A DNA stretch of 53,168 bases, taken from NCBI GenBank assembly GCA_902563055.1, contig CACEWE010000009.1:1-53168 (forward strand). The letters run 5' to 3'. Source of the stretch: an uncultured Gammaproteobacteria bacterium (lineage in GTDB: Bacteria; Pseudomonadota; Gammaproteobacteria; Francisellales; CACEW01). Numbering within the stretch: the first letter of the stretch is position 1; each line of letters begins with the position of its first letter. The notes below the pieces were generated by a model. It was not told where the DNA came from, made no database searches, and saw only the letters and a list, made by a program, of their open reading frames with translations. Both the position numbers and the translations under genes were made by a program. This document shows, piece after piece, positions 28,723 to 36,716 of this stretch.

Positions 28723-29940
28723 ATGCAAAGCTCTGTTTCACATTTTATTCGTTTGTCCTTAGGCAATATTATTCAATGGTATGATTTTTCATTATACATC
28801 TATTTTGCCCATGCCTTAGCAACTGCTTTTTTTCCGCATTTAAGTAGTTATCAAGGGATGCGTGCAACCTTGCTTATATTTTTTCTTGGGTTTGCATCAA
28901 GAATGCTAGGTGGTCTGCTGCTGGGCTTATGGGCTGATAAGCGTGAGGTTGAGAAAATGATTCATTACAGTGTATGGATCATGGCCACAGCGACAACCTT
29001 GGTGGCGGTGCTTCCTGATTATCATCACATAGGCATAGCAGCTCCCATACTGTTGCTTGTTTTACGAATTGTACAAGGTTTTGCAATTGGTGGGCAATTT
29101 CCAGGTCTGATGCGTTATAGTTATGAGCGTTTTGAAGCAAATCGTGCTTTTGCTTTATCTTTGCTCTATAGTGTTTCAACCTTAGGCTGTCTTTTGGCAA
29201 CGCTTGTAGGATTAGGTTTATCTTCATTTTTACATGGAGACTTAATCTGGCGTTGTGCTTATGGGCTTAGTGGTGTTTTCTTTGTTTTTTATCTCATTTT
29301 TTTACCAAGCTCGCATGCTCATCCTGTTGAAAAAGAGCCCTCAACCCCAAAAAACCTAGCCTTGAGCAAGATGCTTTATGCTCAAGCTAAGCCCATCTTT
29401 GCATGTATGGTGCTGTGTACGGTGATGGCTTCGATGTATTATATTTTTGCAGCCTACATGGTGCATTATATGATGGATCAGCTTGGCTTTGATCCAGCCA
29501 AAGCATTTTTAATCAATGCCTTAGCCTTATTGTTTGCAAGCCTTATTTATCCGCTTGGCGGCTATATGAGTGATCGATATAGTACTCATAAGATTTTTTA
29601 CCTTGCGCTGGCTTTTTTAGCGCTTGGTATTTTTCCATGTCTGTATTTGCTTCATAGTAAGACATTTATAATGGTGAGTGGGGTGATGATGTTTCTATTG
29701 TTTTTGCTGTGTATGATACAAGGGCCAGTTTCTCCAAGATTGGTAGAGCCTTTTGAACAAGGGCCAAGTACCACCTTGTTGAGCATTGCCTATAATCTTG
29801 GTAATGGCATCAGTGGCATTGCGCCGCTATTGGCTCTAATGCTCGTGCACCACTTTGCTTTATATGGTCTGGGATTTTTTATTTTAGCTTTATTGCTTAT
29901 GGGACTTCTTAGCTATCGTATGCTTTGTCAAAAGTTGTAA
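28723..29940 (+). CDS. MFS transporter of the metabolite:H+ symporter (ProP/MHS) type
   Basis: A 405-residue membrane protein with 12 predicted spans. The start LGNIIQWYDFSLYIYF and the loop GLWADKREVEKM match the MHS subfamily (GxxxEWYDF start and the motif A loop). LRIVQGFAIGGQFPG is the conserved span-4 motif. Known members carry proline/betaine, citrate, ketoglutarate or shikimate; the substrate here cannot be told. It is shorter than ProP and lacks its C-terminal coiled coil. Confidence 0.85.
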   Translation: MQSSVSHFIRLSLGNIIQWYDFSLYIYFAHALATAFFPHLSSYQGMRATLLIFFLGFASRMLGGLLLGLWADKREVEKMIHYSVWIMATATTLVAVLPDYHHIGIAAPILLLVLRIVQGFAIGGQFPGLMRYSYERFEANRAFALSLLYSVSTLGCLLATLVGLGLSSFLHGDLIWRCAYGLSGVFFVFYLIFLPSSHAHPVEKEPSTPKNLALSKMLYAQAKPIFACMVLCTVMASMYYIFAAYMVHYMMDQLGFDPAKAFLINALALLFASLIYPLGGYMSDRYSTHKIFYLALAFLALGIFPCLYLLHSKTFIMVSGVMMFLLFLLCMIQGPVSPRLVEPFEQGPSTTLLSIAYNLGNGISGIAPLLALMLVHHFALYGLGFFILALLLMGLLSYRMLCQKL

Positions 29941-29986
29941 TACTCTTCTTTAAATATTTAAGTGGGCTTTAACAGAGCATTGTATA

Positions 29987-30745
29987 CTAGGTGCTGCTTA
30001 CTTGTTCTAATTGAAGGAAACTTTGATCTATTTCTACATCTGGGAAAAAATCTTGATGTATATGCTTGCAGTATTGTAGCAGGGTTGTTTGTTGTAAAAG
30101 GGTGGTTTTTAAAGGTGAGCGAAGTGATGGGTATAAAATGCTAGAGAGAAAGCCATAGGCAATGGCATCTATGGAGCTTGGCTTTTGATTAAAAAAGTAG
30201 CGTTGATCTTCAAGGATAGCAGCAACCGCTTCGAGTGACTGTATGGCTAAATGATAAATTTCATCAGCAGAATGTCTTCCTAATCCCTGATGCTTTAGTG
30301 CTTGATGCATTTTCTTTTTTAAGAGTGCAGGGATAATAGGGCGTAACATGCGTGGTAAGTCGGAAAAAAAAGTTTCCTTAATAATGGGCCAGTTTTCTTG
30401 ATCTATCCAGCGCGAATAGACTATAGCCCAATAAAGATGATCTTCAAATAAACGCTGCACCGCAATAGAGGTGCCATATTGTTGCGGCGATAAATGGCTA
30501 TCGATATTTTGATATTGTTGTTTTATATAATCTATAATCAAGCTGCTATCGGCAATAGTGCGCTCCCCATCACAAATATAAGGTAGTTTTCCTTTGGGTG
30601 CTTTAGAAGGATTGGTAATATAGATACATTGGTAAGGAACCTTAGACATTTTTAAGAACGTTTCTAGTTTAATGCAAAAAGGGCTAGCGCTTACACTATT
30701 TAAACAGGGAGGAAAGGTGAAAAGCTTGATCATGGGAGATACCAT
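29987..30745 (-). CDS. Glutathione S-transferase-like protein, FAXC/metaxin type
   Basis: A 252-residue two-domain GST fold. The thioredoxin-like N-terminus has SPFCIKLETFLKMSKVPY, then PKGKLPYICDGERTIADSSLIIDYI. This matches the failed-axon-connections and metaxin branch rather than classical GSTs. The C-terminal helical domain contains SSIDAIAYGFLSSIL. Enzyme activity is uncertain. The start may be M1 or M5 (MIKLF); neither has a strong ribosome site. Confidence 0.78.
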   Translation of the reverse strand: MVSPMIKLFTFPPCLNSVSASPFCIKLETFLKMSKVPYQCIYITNPSKAPKGKLPYICDGERTIADSSLIIDYIKQQYQNIDSHLSPQQYGTSIAVQRLFEDHLYWAIVYSRWIDQENWPIIKETFFSDLPRMLRPIIPALLKKKMHQALKHQGLGRHSADEIYHLAIQSLEAVAAILEDQRYFFNQKPSSIDAIAYGFLSSILYPSLRSPLKTTLLQQTTLLQYCKHIHQDFFPDVEIDQSFLQLEQVSST

Positions 30746-30804
30746 TTCTTTGAAGTAAGTATATTGTATTCATTTTGATGCATCTATCAATTTTTTCTTA
30801 CCAT

Positions 30805-31989
30805 TCAAACAGGATCTCTGGTATGTGTAATGTCAAAGGAGCTAAATCTTATTTTTCTCTCATGTCCTTTTTCTTTTTTGCTCTTTTTTTTGAAATGATG
30901 CGCAATATCTTTCTCATTACCAGTATCGATTTCGTTTAATGTCGAAATATACTCTATCGTTACTTTGGGGTCTACGGTAAGGTTAAAAAGGATCGTGCTT
31001 GATGTATCCATATTTGATTCTAGTTTACGACACTGCGTATCCATATCCCCAAAGTACATTTTCTTTAAGCTCAAATCTATAACTGTAGCAAGAAGAAGTA
31101 TGCCAAGTGAGGCACATCCTATATATTTTAGCGCGCTAGAAAAGGTGTTAGAAATGGATTGCTCACCTAAATGCCATTCCCTTGCCGCTAGTAGAATGAG
31201 CCCTGCGCTTACAACAAAAGATAAACGTTGCTCGATTGCCCTTAGCATTTTTGGGTTTCTGATGACGCATGAACAGAGTGAGGCTAGGATGGTGCAAAAG
31301 ATTCTTACTGGAATAAAAAATAGCAATGCTTTTGTAATAATAAAGGTGCTTAAGGCATTGTTTTCTCTTTTACAGAGCTTGGTAAGTTTACTTTCCATTA
31401 ATGTGTTGATACTTTCAGGATTAAATAGACCATTTGTAGTTGATTTGGCCTTAGCATCTGCTTGGTTTTTTCGATGATGGTAACGTTTTAAAAAATATTT
31501 TAGATTTTCATTATTTTCCTTTGCTTGATCAAGCTTTAATAATTGGTCTTTTGATATTTCAATTTGTGACTCTAAAGTGGCTGCCTCTAGGTTATTTTTA
31601 CAGCATTCTTGACATAGCCTTTCCATTTCCTTTTGATGAGATAAAAAGGGAAATAAGCTTTGCCAAAGATAGGGGAATTGAGAGAATTGAAATAATTGCT
31701 TTAAATTCTTGGGTTGTGCTGGGGTCTTTTCAGAGCTATAAGCATGAGGTGCTGGGGTATAGATATCTTGAGTGCTTGGTAAAAGCGGGGTGTGAGTATT
31801 GCCAGTAGTTTGACCTCTAGATGGTATAGGTGTAGCAGAGACAGGCGTTGCTCTAGGGTTAAAATCCTGTGTATCCAAGTTGATTTTTTTTGTTTTCTTA
31901 TATTTCAATAATACAAAAAAGTAACACAATAAACAATATGGTATTTTGTTTTTTTCGTAAATAATATACCTGTTCCAAAGCGTTATCAT
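30805..31989 (-). CDS. Hypothetical membrane protein; start lies in a repeated block
   Basis: Not recognised. A soluble, Pro/Thr-rich N-terminal part precedes a coiled-coil-like region (about 130-200). Hydrophobic segments follow at about 215-245, 255-275 and 285-310, then a basic C-terminus. The ATG at 31989 and the first 30 or so codons lie inside the 5' repeat block. The second copy of that block has a matching but early-terminating frame, so the true start is unclear. A TTG at residue 38 (LDTQDF) just outside the repeat is an alternative. It is divergent from the unit-1 effector genes. Confidence 0.55.
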   Translation of the reverse strand: MITLWNRYIIYEKNKIPYCLLCYFFVLLKYKKTKKINLDTQDFNPRATPVSATPIPSRGQTTGNTHTPLLPSTQDIYTPAPHAYSSEKTPAQPKNLKQLFQFSQFPYLWQSLFPFLSHQKEMERLCQECCKNNLEAATLESQIEISKDQLLKLDQAKENNENLKYFLKRYHHRKNQADAKAKSTTNGLFNPESINTLMESKLTKLCKRENNALSTFIITKALLFFIPVRIFCTILASLCSCVIRNPKMLRAIEQRLSFVVSAGLILLAAREWHLGEQSISNTFSSALKYIGCASLGILLLATVIDLSLKKMYFGDMDTQCRKLESNMDTSSTILFNLTVDPKVTIEYISTLNEIDTGNEKDIAHHFKKKSKKEKGHERKIRFSSFDITHTRDPV

Positions 31990-32343
31990 TGGCTTGTTTA
32001 GTGTGAATTAGAAATACTTTGTTAAGCAATCACGATGCTGATGATTATGAAGTGGCTTTGGCAGCAGCTAGGGTCTTTCCTTTGCAGTTTATGTAGCTAG
32101 AGAGGCTTATCTGCTCTTTGCATTGACCACAAGATCAAACAATCCAAGCACATCATTTCCTGCAAGCAAAGTGATGCCAGAACAGTACCCGTAGTGCATA
32201 TTTTTACATTTGAATTTATAGTTTATATTAATTATTTTATGCTTTCTTATTGTTCATAAAAAGTTTTTTTTGAAATATAAAAGAATGTGGTCTACACTTA
32301 CGGTAACTACAAGATAAAGTAACGAAAAAATAAGGAAAATGTT
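31904..32343 (+). repeat. 5' block, copy 1 (440 bases)
   Basis: Direct repeat of 35180-35618, roughly nine of ten bases identical by eye, with small indels. It runs from a TTxAATAATACAAAAAAGTAA start through a promoter and ribosome-binding site and stops at the GTG of the next gene. The coding sequences after the two copies are unrelated. It has no transposase, terminal inverted repeats or attC-like hairpin that I can see. Confidence 0.9.
32270..32298 (+). promoter_or_regulatory. Promoter inside 5' block copy 1
   Basis: TTGAAA (32270-32275), 17 bases, TACACT (32293-32298), fully conserved in copy 2. TAAGGA at 32331-32336 gives the ribosome site eight bases before the GTG at 32344. Confidence 0.65.
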
Positions 32344-32820
32344 GTGAAGAGTTGTCATAATAAAGTCCGTACATTGAAGAATCAACTTGCGAAGCGTGCA
32401 AATGCAGGTGCGGCATATGACATGGTATGTAAAGAAAGTTTAAAGCAGCATTATCATTATCGCTTTTGGAATTTAGCCAAGTGCTGGGATACAGAGTCCA
32501 TTACGCTTGAGGAAGCATTGCTTCTTGCAGGGGCTAGAACAAGGATTGCTAAAGTAACAAAAGAATATAATTTTTTAGGGTATCGTATTGCTGAATTTGG
32601 CATTGCGGTATCTATGGGCGCAGGGAAAAGGTTTCGTGCACGATTGCTTCGGCTTTATGAGCAAAGGGGTAGTTTATTACCTCTGAAGCAATATATAAGG
32701 CATTGGTTTTGCTGGGCTAAAACAGGTGCTGCGGTTGAGAAACTGCAGCTTGAACAAAAAATAAATACCATACTTCATTTTATAAATAGGCATTATAGCA
32801 AAAGCGTGCGGTCGCTATAA
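32344..32820 (+). CDS. Hypothetical basic protein, first payload gene of unit 1
   Basis: A 158-residue protein of unknown family, rich in Lys, Arg, Leu and His, with no signal peptide or clear membrane span. A GTG start aligns exactly with the ATG of the IQ-motif gene in unit 2, just after the shared ribosome-binding site. An ATG five bases upstream is followed at once by a stop (ATG TTG TGA), so it cannot be the start. A helical hydrophobic patch (EEALLLAGARTRIAKV) is visible. Confidence 0.6.
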   Translation: MKSCHNKVRTLKNQLAKRANAGAAYDMVCKESLKQHYHYRFWNLAKCWDTESITLEEALLLAGARTRIAKVTKEYNFLGYRIAEFGIAVSMGAGKRFRARLLRLYEQRGSLLPLKQYIRHWFCWAKTGAAVEKLQLEQKINTILHFINRHYSKSVRSL

Positions 32821-32890
32821 ATACGACGACTAGAAATCATCGTTTTGCATTAATGAATGGGTATAAGAGGTCGGTGGGAGGAGGAGTGAC

Positions 32891-33424
32891 ATGAGTGATA
32901 ACGAAGTACGGGATCTGGGAGAATATACAGCTTCACTAAGCAGTATAAAAAGTGTGTTATGGGTAGCGATGGGTAAGGCTTATAGTGAGGCTTATGGAGC
33001 GGAGCCCAATGCGGCGAGGAGTGGTGAAGCTAGGGATAAATTGTGTAACGAGGCTCTTGAGGCGATGAAGGTGGATATGGAGGGCGTCGGGGCTGCTGTG
33101 CAAGAATTCAACGGAGAGTGGGAAAAGGAGTATACGAAAGGAGATGGAAACAGGCAGCTATCTATGCAAGACCGATACGTAGCTGCCAAGGTGGGTGAGT
33201 ATCAAGGCGGGTATCCTATACTAGAGGTGGAAGATTTGAAACGTGTGGTGGCTAACGAGGTGATGGGTTTAATAGAAGAGAAGAGACTGGTGGAGATAAA
33301 GTACCTTGAGGGTAAGCTGGAGGAGGAACAGGGGAATAGTGAGATGAGATATGCAAGTTTATTACGGACAGGGGCTGAGCCGAAGAAGGACGGACACTCT
33401 TCGCAGCTGTTACCGAAGGTTTGA
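32891..33424 (+). CDS. Hypothetical 177-residue protein, unit 1
   Basis: Starts at an ATG a few bases after a strong GGAGGAGGAG ribosome-binding site. The product is acidic and probably helical (ARSGEARDKLCNEALEAMKVDM, then LKRVVANEVMGLIEEKRLVEIK), without a membrane span or signal peptide. Its DNA is G-rich on the plus strand compared with the AT-rich surroundings, which suggests foreign origin. No family is recognised. It is followed by 147 non-coding bases, then the ankyrin gene. Confidence 0.6.
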   Translation: MSDNEVRDLGEYTASLSSIKSVLWVAMGKAYSEAYGAEPNAARSGEARDKLCNEALEAMKVDMEGVGAAVQEFNGEWEKEYTKGDGNRQLSMQDRYVAAKVGEYQGGYPILEVEDLKRVVANEVMGLIEEKRLVEIKYLEGKLEEEQGNSEMRYASLLRTGAEPKKDGHSSQLLPKV

Positions 33425-33571
33425 GGTGGGGCAAGGATAAAAAACAGAGTGCAGATAAGGGGCATGGCCACGGTGCCGGATGAATCAGCGTTGGGGCGTA
33501 TCCATGCGGTTATGTGGTGCTAGATAGAATGCGTTTACCATAGATGCCGATGGAGACCAAGGAGAGGAAAT

Positions 33572-34408
33572 GTGATTACTCGTGAATGGATATCGGAGAG
33601 GGGGTTTGTAGAGATCTATTACACTGGTGACGCTAGTTTATGGGAAAAAAAGCTAATAGAGGTGGGTGTCGATGGCATAGAAGAGCTGCGAGAACAAGCT
33701 AGAATGCTAAGAGAACAAGGTCTTGATCAGGATGGTGGTTATCTGAATCAATTTAGTTCTAAAGGTGAGAAGAAAGGTAGAACACTACTACATGTGTTGG
33801 CAAGCCGTTGTGATGTCCTTTGTGTTACTGAGCTCATTAAAGGCGATGGTGCGCAGGTGGATAAACGCGAAGAGGGGAGGAAGAATAGAACAGCGCTACA
33901 CTTTGCCTTGGATGGATTACGTCTTAGAAAACCTAGAAAGGTTATTGCGGTAATCCATGCGCTGATAGAAGGGGGAGCTGATGTTAATGCACAAAACTCG
34001 GACGGTGAAACACCTCTGTTTTTAGCGGCACGGTCTGGGGATGCAGCCATCGTGCAAGCCTTAATAGATAAAGGAGCTGATGTTAATTTAAGAGACGTGG
34101 AAGGGATTACTGCTCTGGAATTGGCCGTGGAGGCCTTTTCGAAGGTCGCAGATGATAAGTATGCTGCGACCGTGGAAGCTATCGTGGATAGTGGGGCATG
34201 CGATCATGATTCAATAAAAAAAGTGAAGTCATGGTGGGATGGGTTAAGTGTAGTTGAGAAAAAAGAAGCTTACAAAGGCGTGAAGTCACTCTTCGAGAAC
34301 CCAGGTGGACCATTTGAAGGGATGCCGTTTCGAGATAGCCAGGACGGTGGAAAGGTTTCAGGCGCGAGCTCCATTCCTTCATCTCCTTCATCTCCTTCAT
34401 CTGGATAA
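33572..34408 (+). CDS. Ankyrin-repeat protein, unit 1, candidate effector
   Basis: A 278-residue protein with a GTG start seven bases after AAGGAG. It has three to four ankyrin repeats between about 65 and 215. The clearest are GRTLLHVLASRCDVLCVTEL, RTALHFALDGLRLRKPRKVI and DGETPLFLAARSGDAAIVQALIDKGADVN, with VEGITALELAVEAF beginning the last. The C-terminus is Ser/Pro-rich and ends SSPSSPSSG, encoded by short tandem 9-base repeats. There is no signal peptide. Ankyrin proteins in intracellular bacteria are often secreted host-binding proteins; secretion here is inferred. The stop codon coincides with the first bases of the 3' block. Confidence 0.82.
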   Translation: MITREWISERGFVEIYYTGDASLWEKKLIEVGVDGIEELREQARMLREQGLDQDGGYLNQFSSKGEKKGRTLLHVLASRCDVLCVTELIKGDGAQVDKREEGRKNRTALHFALDGLRLRKPRKVIAVIHALIEGGADVNAQNSDGETPLFLAARSGDAAIVQALIDKGADVNLRDVEGITALELAVEAFSKVADDKYAATVEAIVDSGACDHDSIKKVKSWWDGLSVVEKKEAYKGVKSLFENPGGPFEGMPFRDSQDGGKVSGASSIPSSPSSPSSG

Positions 34409-34586
34409 AATTTAATGACTGGAACGATAGTCCCGTGATGGAAGAACTACAATTGTAATTTTCTATATTGCTAATATTACTTGAGCAAATGCCGATATGA
34501 TTTTTGCTAGAATCCTCTTCCATTATCTGGGAGAGTATTTTAATAAAGCAGTATTTACTGATGTTGCAAAGGCGGTACTGTGATCA
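34406..34586 (+). repeat. 3' block, copy 1
   Basis: Matches 36391-36575 closely. It begins with the TAA that stops the ankyrin gene, continues TGACTGGAxCGxTAGTCCCG, includes a perfect TACAATTGTA palindrome and runs into the first codons of the 31-residue repeat protein. Confidence 0.9.
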
Positions 34587-34932
34587 AGCTGTGCGTAATA
34601 ATATCCTTAATAATCGCCTCGCATTTGTTACCTTAGTCAATGCAGGGGTTGGGTTTGCTGATTTATCAGCACTGGATGAAGCTGTGCTTGAAAATATCTG
34701 TATTTATTCGAGCTCAGTTGTTGAGTTAGTCAATGCAGGAGTTGGGTTTGCTGATTTATTAGCACTAGATGAACCTGTGCGTATTAATATCTTAAAATGG
34801 TCCGGCCAAGTTGCTGAGCTGATCGAAGCAGGGCTTAGGTATGATGATTTATCAGGATTGAATTCTATAGGGCAACATACTCTCTTTACTAAGAGCCAAC
34901 GCGTTGTTGAGATATTGAACAAAAAAAAATAA
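34504..34932 (+). CDS. 31-residue repeat protein with a disturbed start
   Basis: Three perfectly spaced 31-residue repeats make up most of the protein (LVNAGVGFADLSALDE, LVNAGVGFADLLALDE, LIEAGLRYDDLSGLN), with a 93-base DNA period. Unit 3 is the most diverged. An alpha-solenoid is likely; no family is recognised. The ATG used in the second copy of this block (36528) is ATA here (34543-34545). Translation would have to begin at the upstream TTG (34504) or at the ATG at 34561, which would still keep all three repeats. It follows the ankyrin gene directly. Confidence 0.6.
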   Translation: MLESSSIIWESILIKQYLLMLQRRYCDQAVRNNILNNRLAFVTLVNAGVGFADLSALDEAVLENICIYSSSVVELVNAGVGFADLLALDEPVRINILKWSGQVAELIEAGLRYDDLSGLNSIGQHTLFTKSQRVVEILNKKK

Positions 34933-34981
34933 CTCTTTTATGGGCTTATCATTTTTTAAGGCCTCATCGGGCTTATCATGA

Positions 34982-35110
34982 GGGGAATTACGATCTGTTA
35001 TTTCTGATTTAAACACGGATAGAGGAGATAGGAGTGCTAGAGAAACTCATTTTTTAGATGGTCAAAATACAGGTGATGAGGATTCTGACCATAATTGTGT
35101 CATATCTTGA
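34982..35110 (+). pseudogene. Possible 3' remnant of a decayed coding sequence
   Basis: An open stretch of 42 codons between TGA at 34979-34981 and TGA at 35108-35110, with hydrophilic content (SVISDLNTDRGDRSARE, then GQNTGDEDSDHN) like the tails of the effector-like proteins here. There is no start codon or ribosome site. It sits between the repeat protein and the second 5' block. A CCTCAT/ATGAGG inverted repeat at 34962-34983 overlaps its beginning. It may be chance. Confidence 0.25.
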
Positions 35111-35179
35111 TCTTTCTTAGGGTGTCTTTAATGGTCTGCAAGCGATTTTGAGCTTTAGTTTAAGTGGGTTTGGTTATGT

Positions 35180-35618
35180 TTTAATAATACAAAAAAGTAA
35201 CACAATAAAAATATGGTATTTTGTTTTTTTTTTTTTTGTAAATAATATACCTGTTCCAACGCGTCATCATTGGCTTGTTTAGTGTGAATTAGAAATACTT
35301 TGTTAAGCAATCACGATGCTGATGATTATGAAATGGCTTTGGCAGCAGCATGGGTCTTTCCTTTGCAATTTATGCAGCTAGAGAGGCTTATCTGCTCTTT
35401 GCATTGACCAAGATCAAATAATCGAAGGACATCATTTCCTGCAAGGAAAGTGAGGCGTGACAGTGACCGTAGTGCATATTTTTACATTTGAAATTATAGG
35501 TTATTTAAATTATTTTATGTTTTCTTATTTTCATATAAATTGTTTTGAAATACAAAAGAATGTGGTCTACACTTACGGTAACTGCAAGATAAAGTAACGA
35601 AAAAATAAGGAGAATGTT
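35180..35618 (+). repeat. 5' block, copy 2 (439 bases)
   Basis: Second copy of 31904-32343, same orientation, ending at the ATG of the IQ-motif gene. A longer T run at about 35222-35237 and small indels distinguish it. Confidence 0.9.
35545..35573 (+). promoter_or_regulatory. Promoter inside 5' block copy 2
   Basis: TTGAAA (35545-35550), 17 bases, TACACT (35568-35573). TAAGGAG lies just before the ATG at 35619. Confidence 0.65.
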
Positions 35619-36389
35619 ATGGTAAGTGGTAATAATACAGGTGGGCGCGAGGTTAGTGTGGAGGATTTGTTTAAGGGGGTGCTGCAAGAAGACCTAGACT
35701 TTTATGAAGTTTTGAAGGGTGGGAGTGATAGAGATGATTTCTTTGAGTTCTTTAAAAGCAAATGGCAAGAAAGATATGGACTAGATGATTCTACAGCTGA
35801 ACGTATTGTGAATTATGATGAGATTGTCGACGGGTTTTTAGCTCTGGCCGTGTATAAGAAAGACTATGCGATGATCGGTAAACTGAGCGAAATGTGTGCG
35901 ATGTTGGAGATTGAAGAGGACTCATTCCTTAGAAATGCTAAAGATGATGATGAACCAATATGGATGCCAGGCATTGTTGAGATGGCCATAATTGGAGGAG
36001 ATGAGAGAGTACTGCGTATGTTGGCCGAGGTAGGCTATAGGGGGACGGACCTTACGGTGAATGAAGAGAAGAAATTTGGCGAGGATTTTATCAATGGTAA
36101 GCGCGATATGTTCGAAAAATACCAGAATGAATACTGTGAGGGTATAGATAGTGCTGCCACCAAGATTCAGAAGACGTACAGAGGAGCTAAAACAAGAAAA
36201 GATTTTGAAGAAAAAAAAGATGCAGCCACCAAGATTCAGAAGACGTACAGAGGGGCTAAAACAAAAAAAGATGGTGATGTTAGGGGTGCCGGAGCAGCTA
36301 AAAGCGATAGTGCTGCCAAATCGGGAGTATTGTTTCGAGGAAGCGCAATCGGTGGAGATAATGAAGATAGGGACGCTGTACCCCACTAA
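35619..36389 (+). CDS. Protein with tandem IQ (calmodulin-binding) motifs, candidate effector
   Basis: A 256-residue protein. The N-terminal 175 residues are acidic and helical with an ankyrin-like unit (PGIVEMAIIGGDERVLRMLAEVGY). Residues about 180-225 contain two IQ motifs, IQKTYRGAKTR and IQKTYRGAKTK, both fitting IQxxxRGxxx(R/K), spaced 23 residues apart as in myosin lever arms. The tail is Gly/Ala/Ser-rich. No signal peptide. Calmodulin is a eukaryotic protein, so host calmodulin is the natural partner; the Legionella effector SidJ is a known precedent for an IQ-containing, calmodulin-activated effector. Start and ribosome site come from the 5' block. Confidence 0.8.
   Translation: MVSGNNTGGREVSVEDLFKGVLQEDLDFYEVLKGGSDRDDFFEFFKSKWQERYGLDDSTAERIVNYDEIVDGFLALAVYKKDYAMIGKLSEMCAMLEIEEDSFLRNAKDDDEPIWMPGIVEMAIIGGDERVLRMLAEVGYRGTDLTVNEEKKFGEDFINGKRDMFEKYQNEYCEGIDSAATKIQKTYRGAKTRKDFEEKKDAATKIQKTYRGAKTKKDGDVRGAGAAKSDSAAKSGVLFRGSAIGGDNEDRDAVPH
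36156..36280 (+). repeat. Tandem 69-base repeat encoding the IQ motifs
   Basis: Units begin at 36156 and 36225 (GCCACCAAGATTCAGAAGAC in both), nearly identical over about 48 bases. The high DNA identity points to a recent internal duplication. Confidence 0.85.
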
Positions 36390-36390
36390 A

Positions 36391-36575
36391 TAAAATTTGA
36401 TGACTGGAGCGCTAGTCCCGTGATGGAAGAACTACAATTGTAATTTTCTATATTGCTAAGATTACTAGAGCAAATTCCGATATTATTTTTGCTAGAATCC
36501 TCTTCCATTATCTGGGAGAGTATTTTAATGAAGGAGTATTTGCTGATATTGCCGAATCGGTACTGTGATCATGAT
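36391..36575 (+). repeat. 3' block, copy 2
   Basis: Second copy of 34406-34586, beginning one base after the stop codon of the IQ-motif gene. Homology ends around 36575-36590, inside the repeat-protein frame. Confidence 0.9.
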
Positions 36576-36716
36576 GGGCCAAAAAATAGATTCAACTTGC
36601 TTCCTGTGCCTATTACCCTGGAAACGTGTATTTCCCTTTTAAAGATACGGGTAACTTCTTATAACACAAGGAACAAAAAACCCCACCATGATGATACTCA
36701 AAACAAATCGTTCTAA
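36528..36716 (+). pseudogene. Truncated copy of the 31-residue repeat gene
   Basis: It keeps a good GGGAGAG ribosome site and ATG and the first codons (MKEYLLILPNRYCDHDGPKN, compare IKQYLLMLQRRYCDQAVRNN in copy 1). It then runs into unrelated sequence that overlaps the 3' end of the minus-strand membrane-protein gene. None of the 31-residue repeats remains. Confidence 0.6.

Noticed and set aside
30965-31477. Plus-strand 170-codon frame
   Set aside because: It lies wholly antisense to the hypothetical membrane-protein gene, whose membrane spans and codon pattern look real.
34962-34983. CCTCAT/ATGAGG hairpin as a terminator
   Set aside because: A six-base stem with a ten-base loop and no T run after it.
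35922-36386. Minus-strand 154-codon frame opposite the IQ-motif gene
   Set aside because: The plus strand has a ribosome site, a promoter and two exact IQ motifs; the minus frame is a shadow rich in Phe and Ser.
31904-36590. Integron or insertion sequence as the source of the repeated blocks
   Set aside because: No integrase or transposase gene, terminal inverted repeats or attC-like palindromes are visible; the blocks end at start and stop codons instead.
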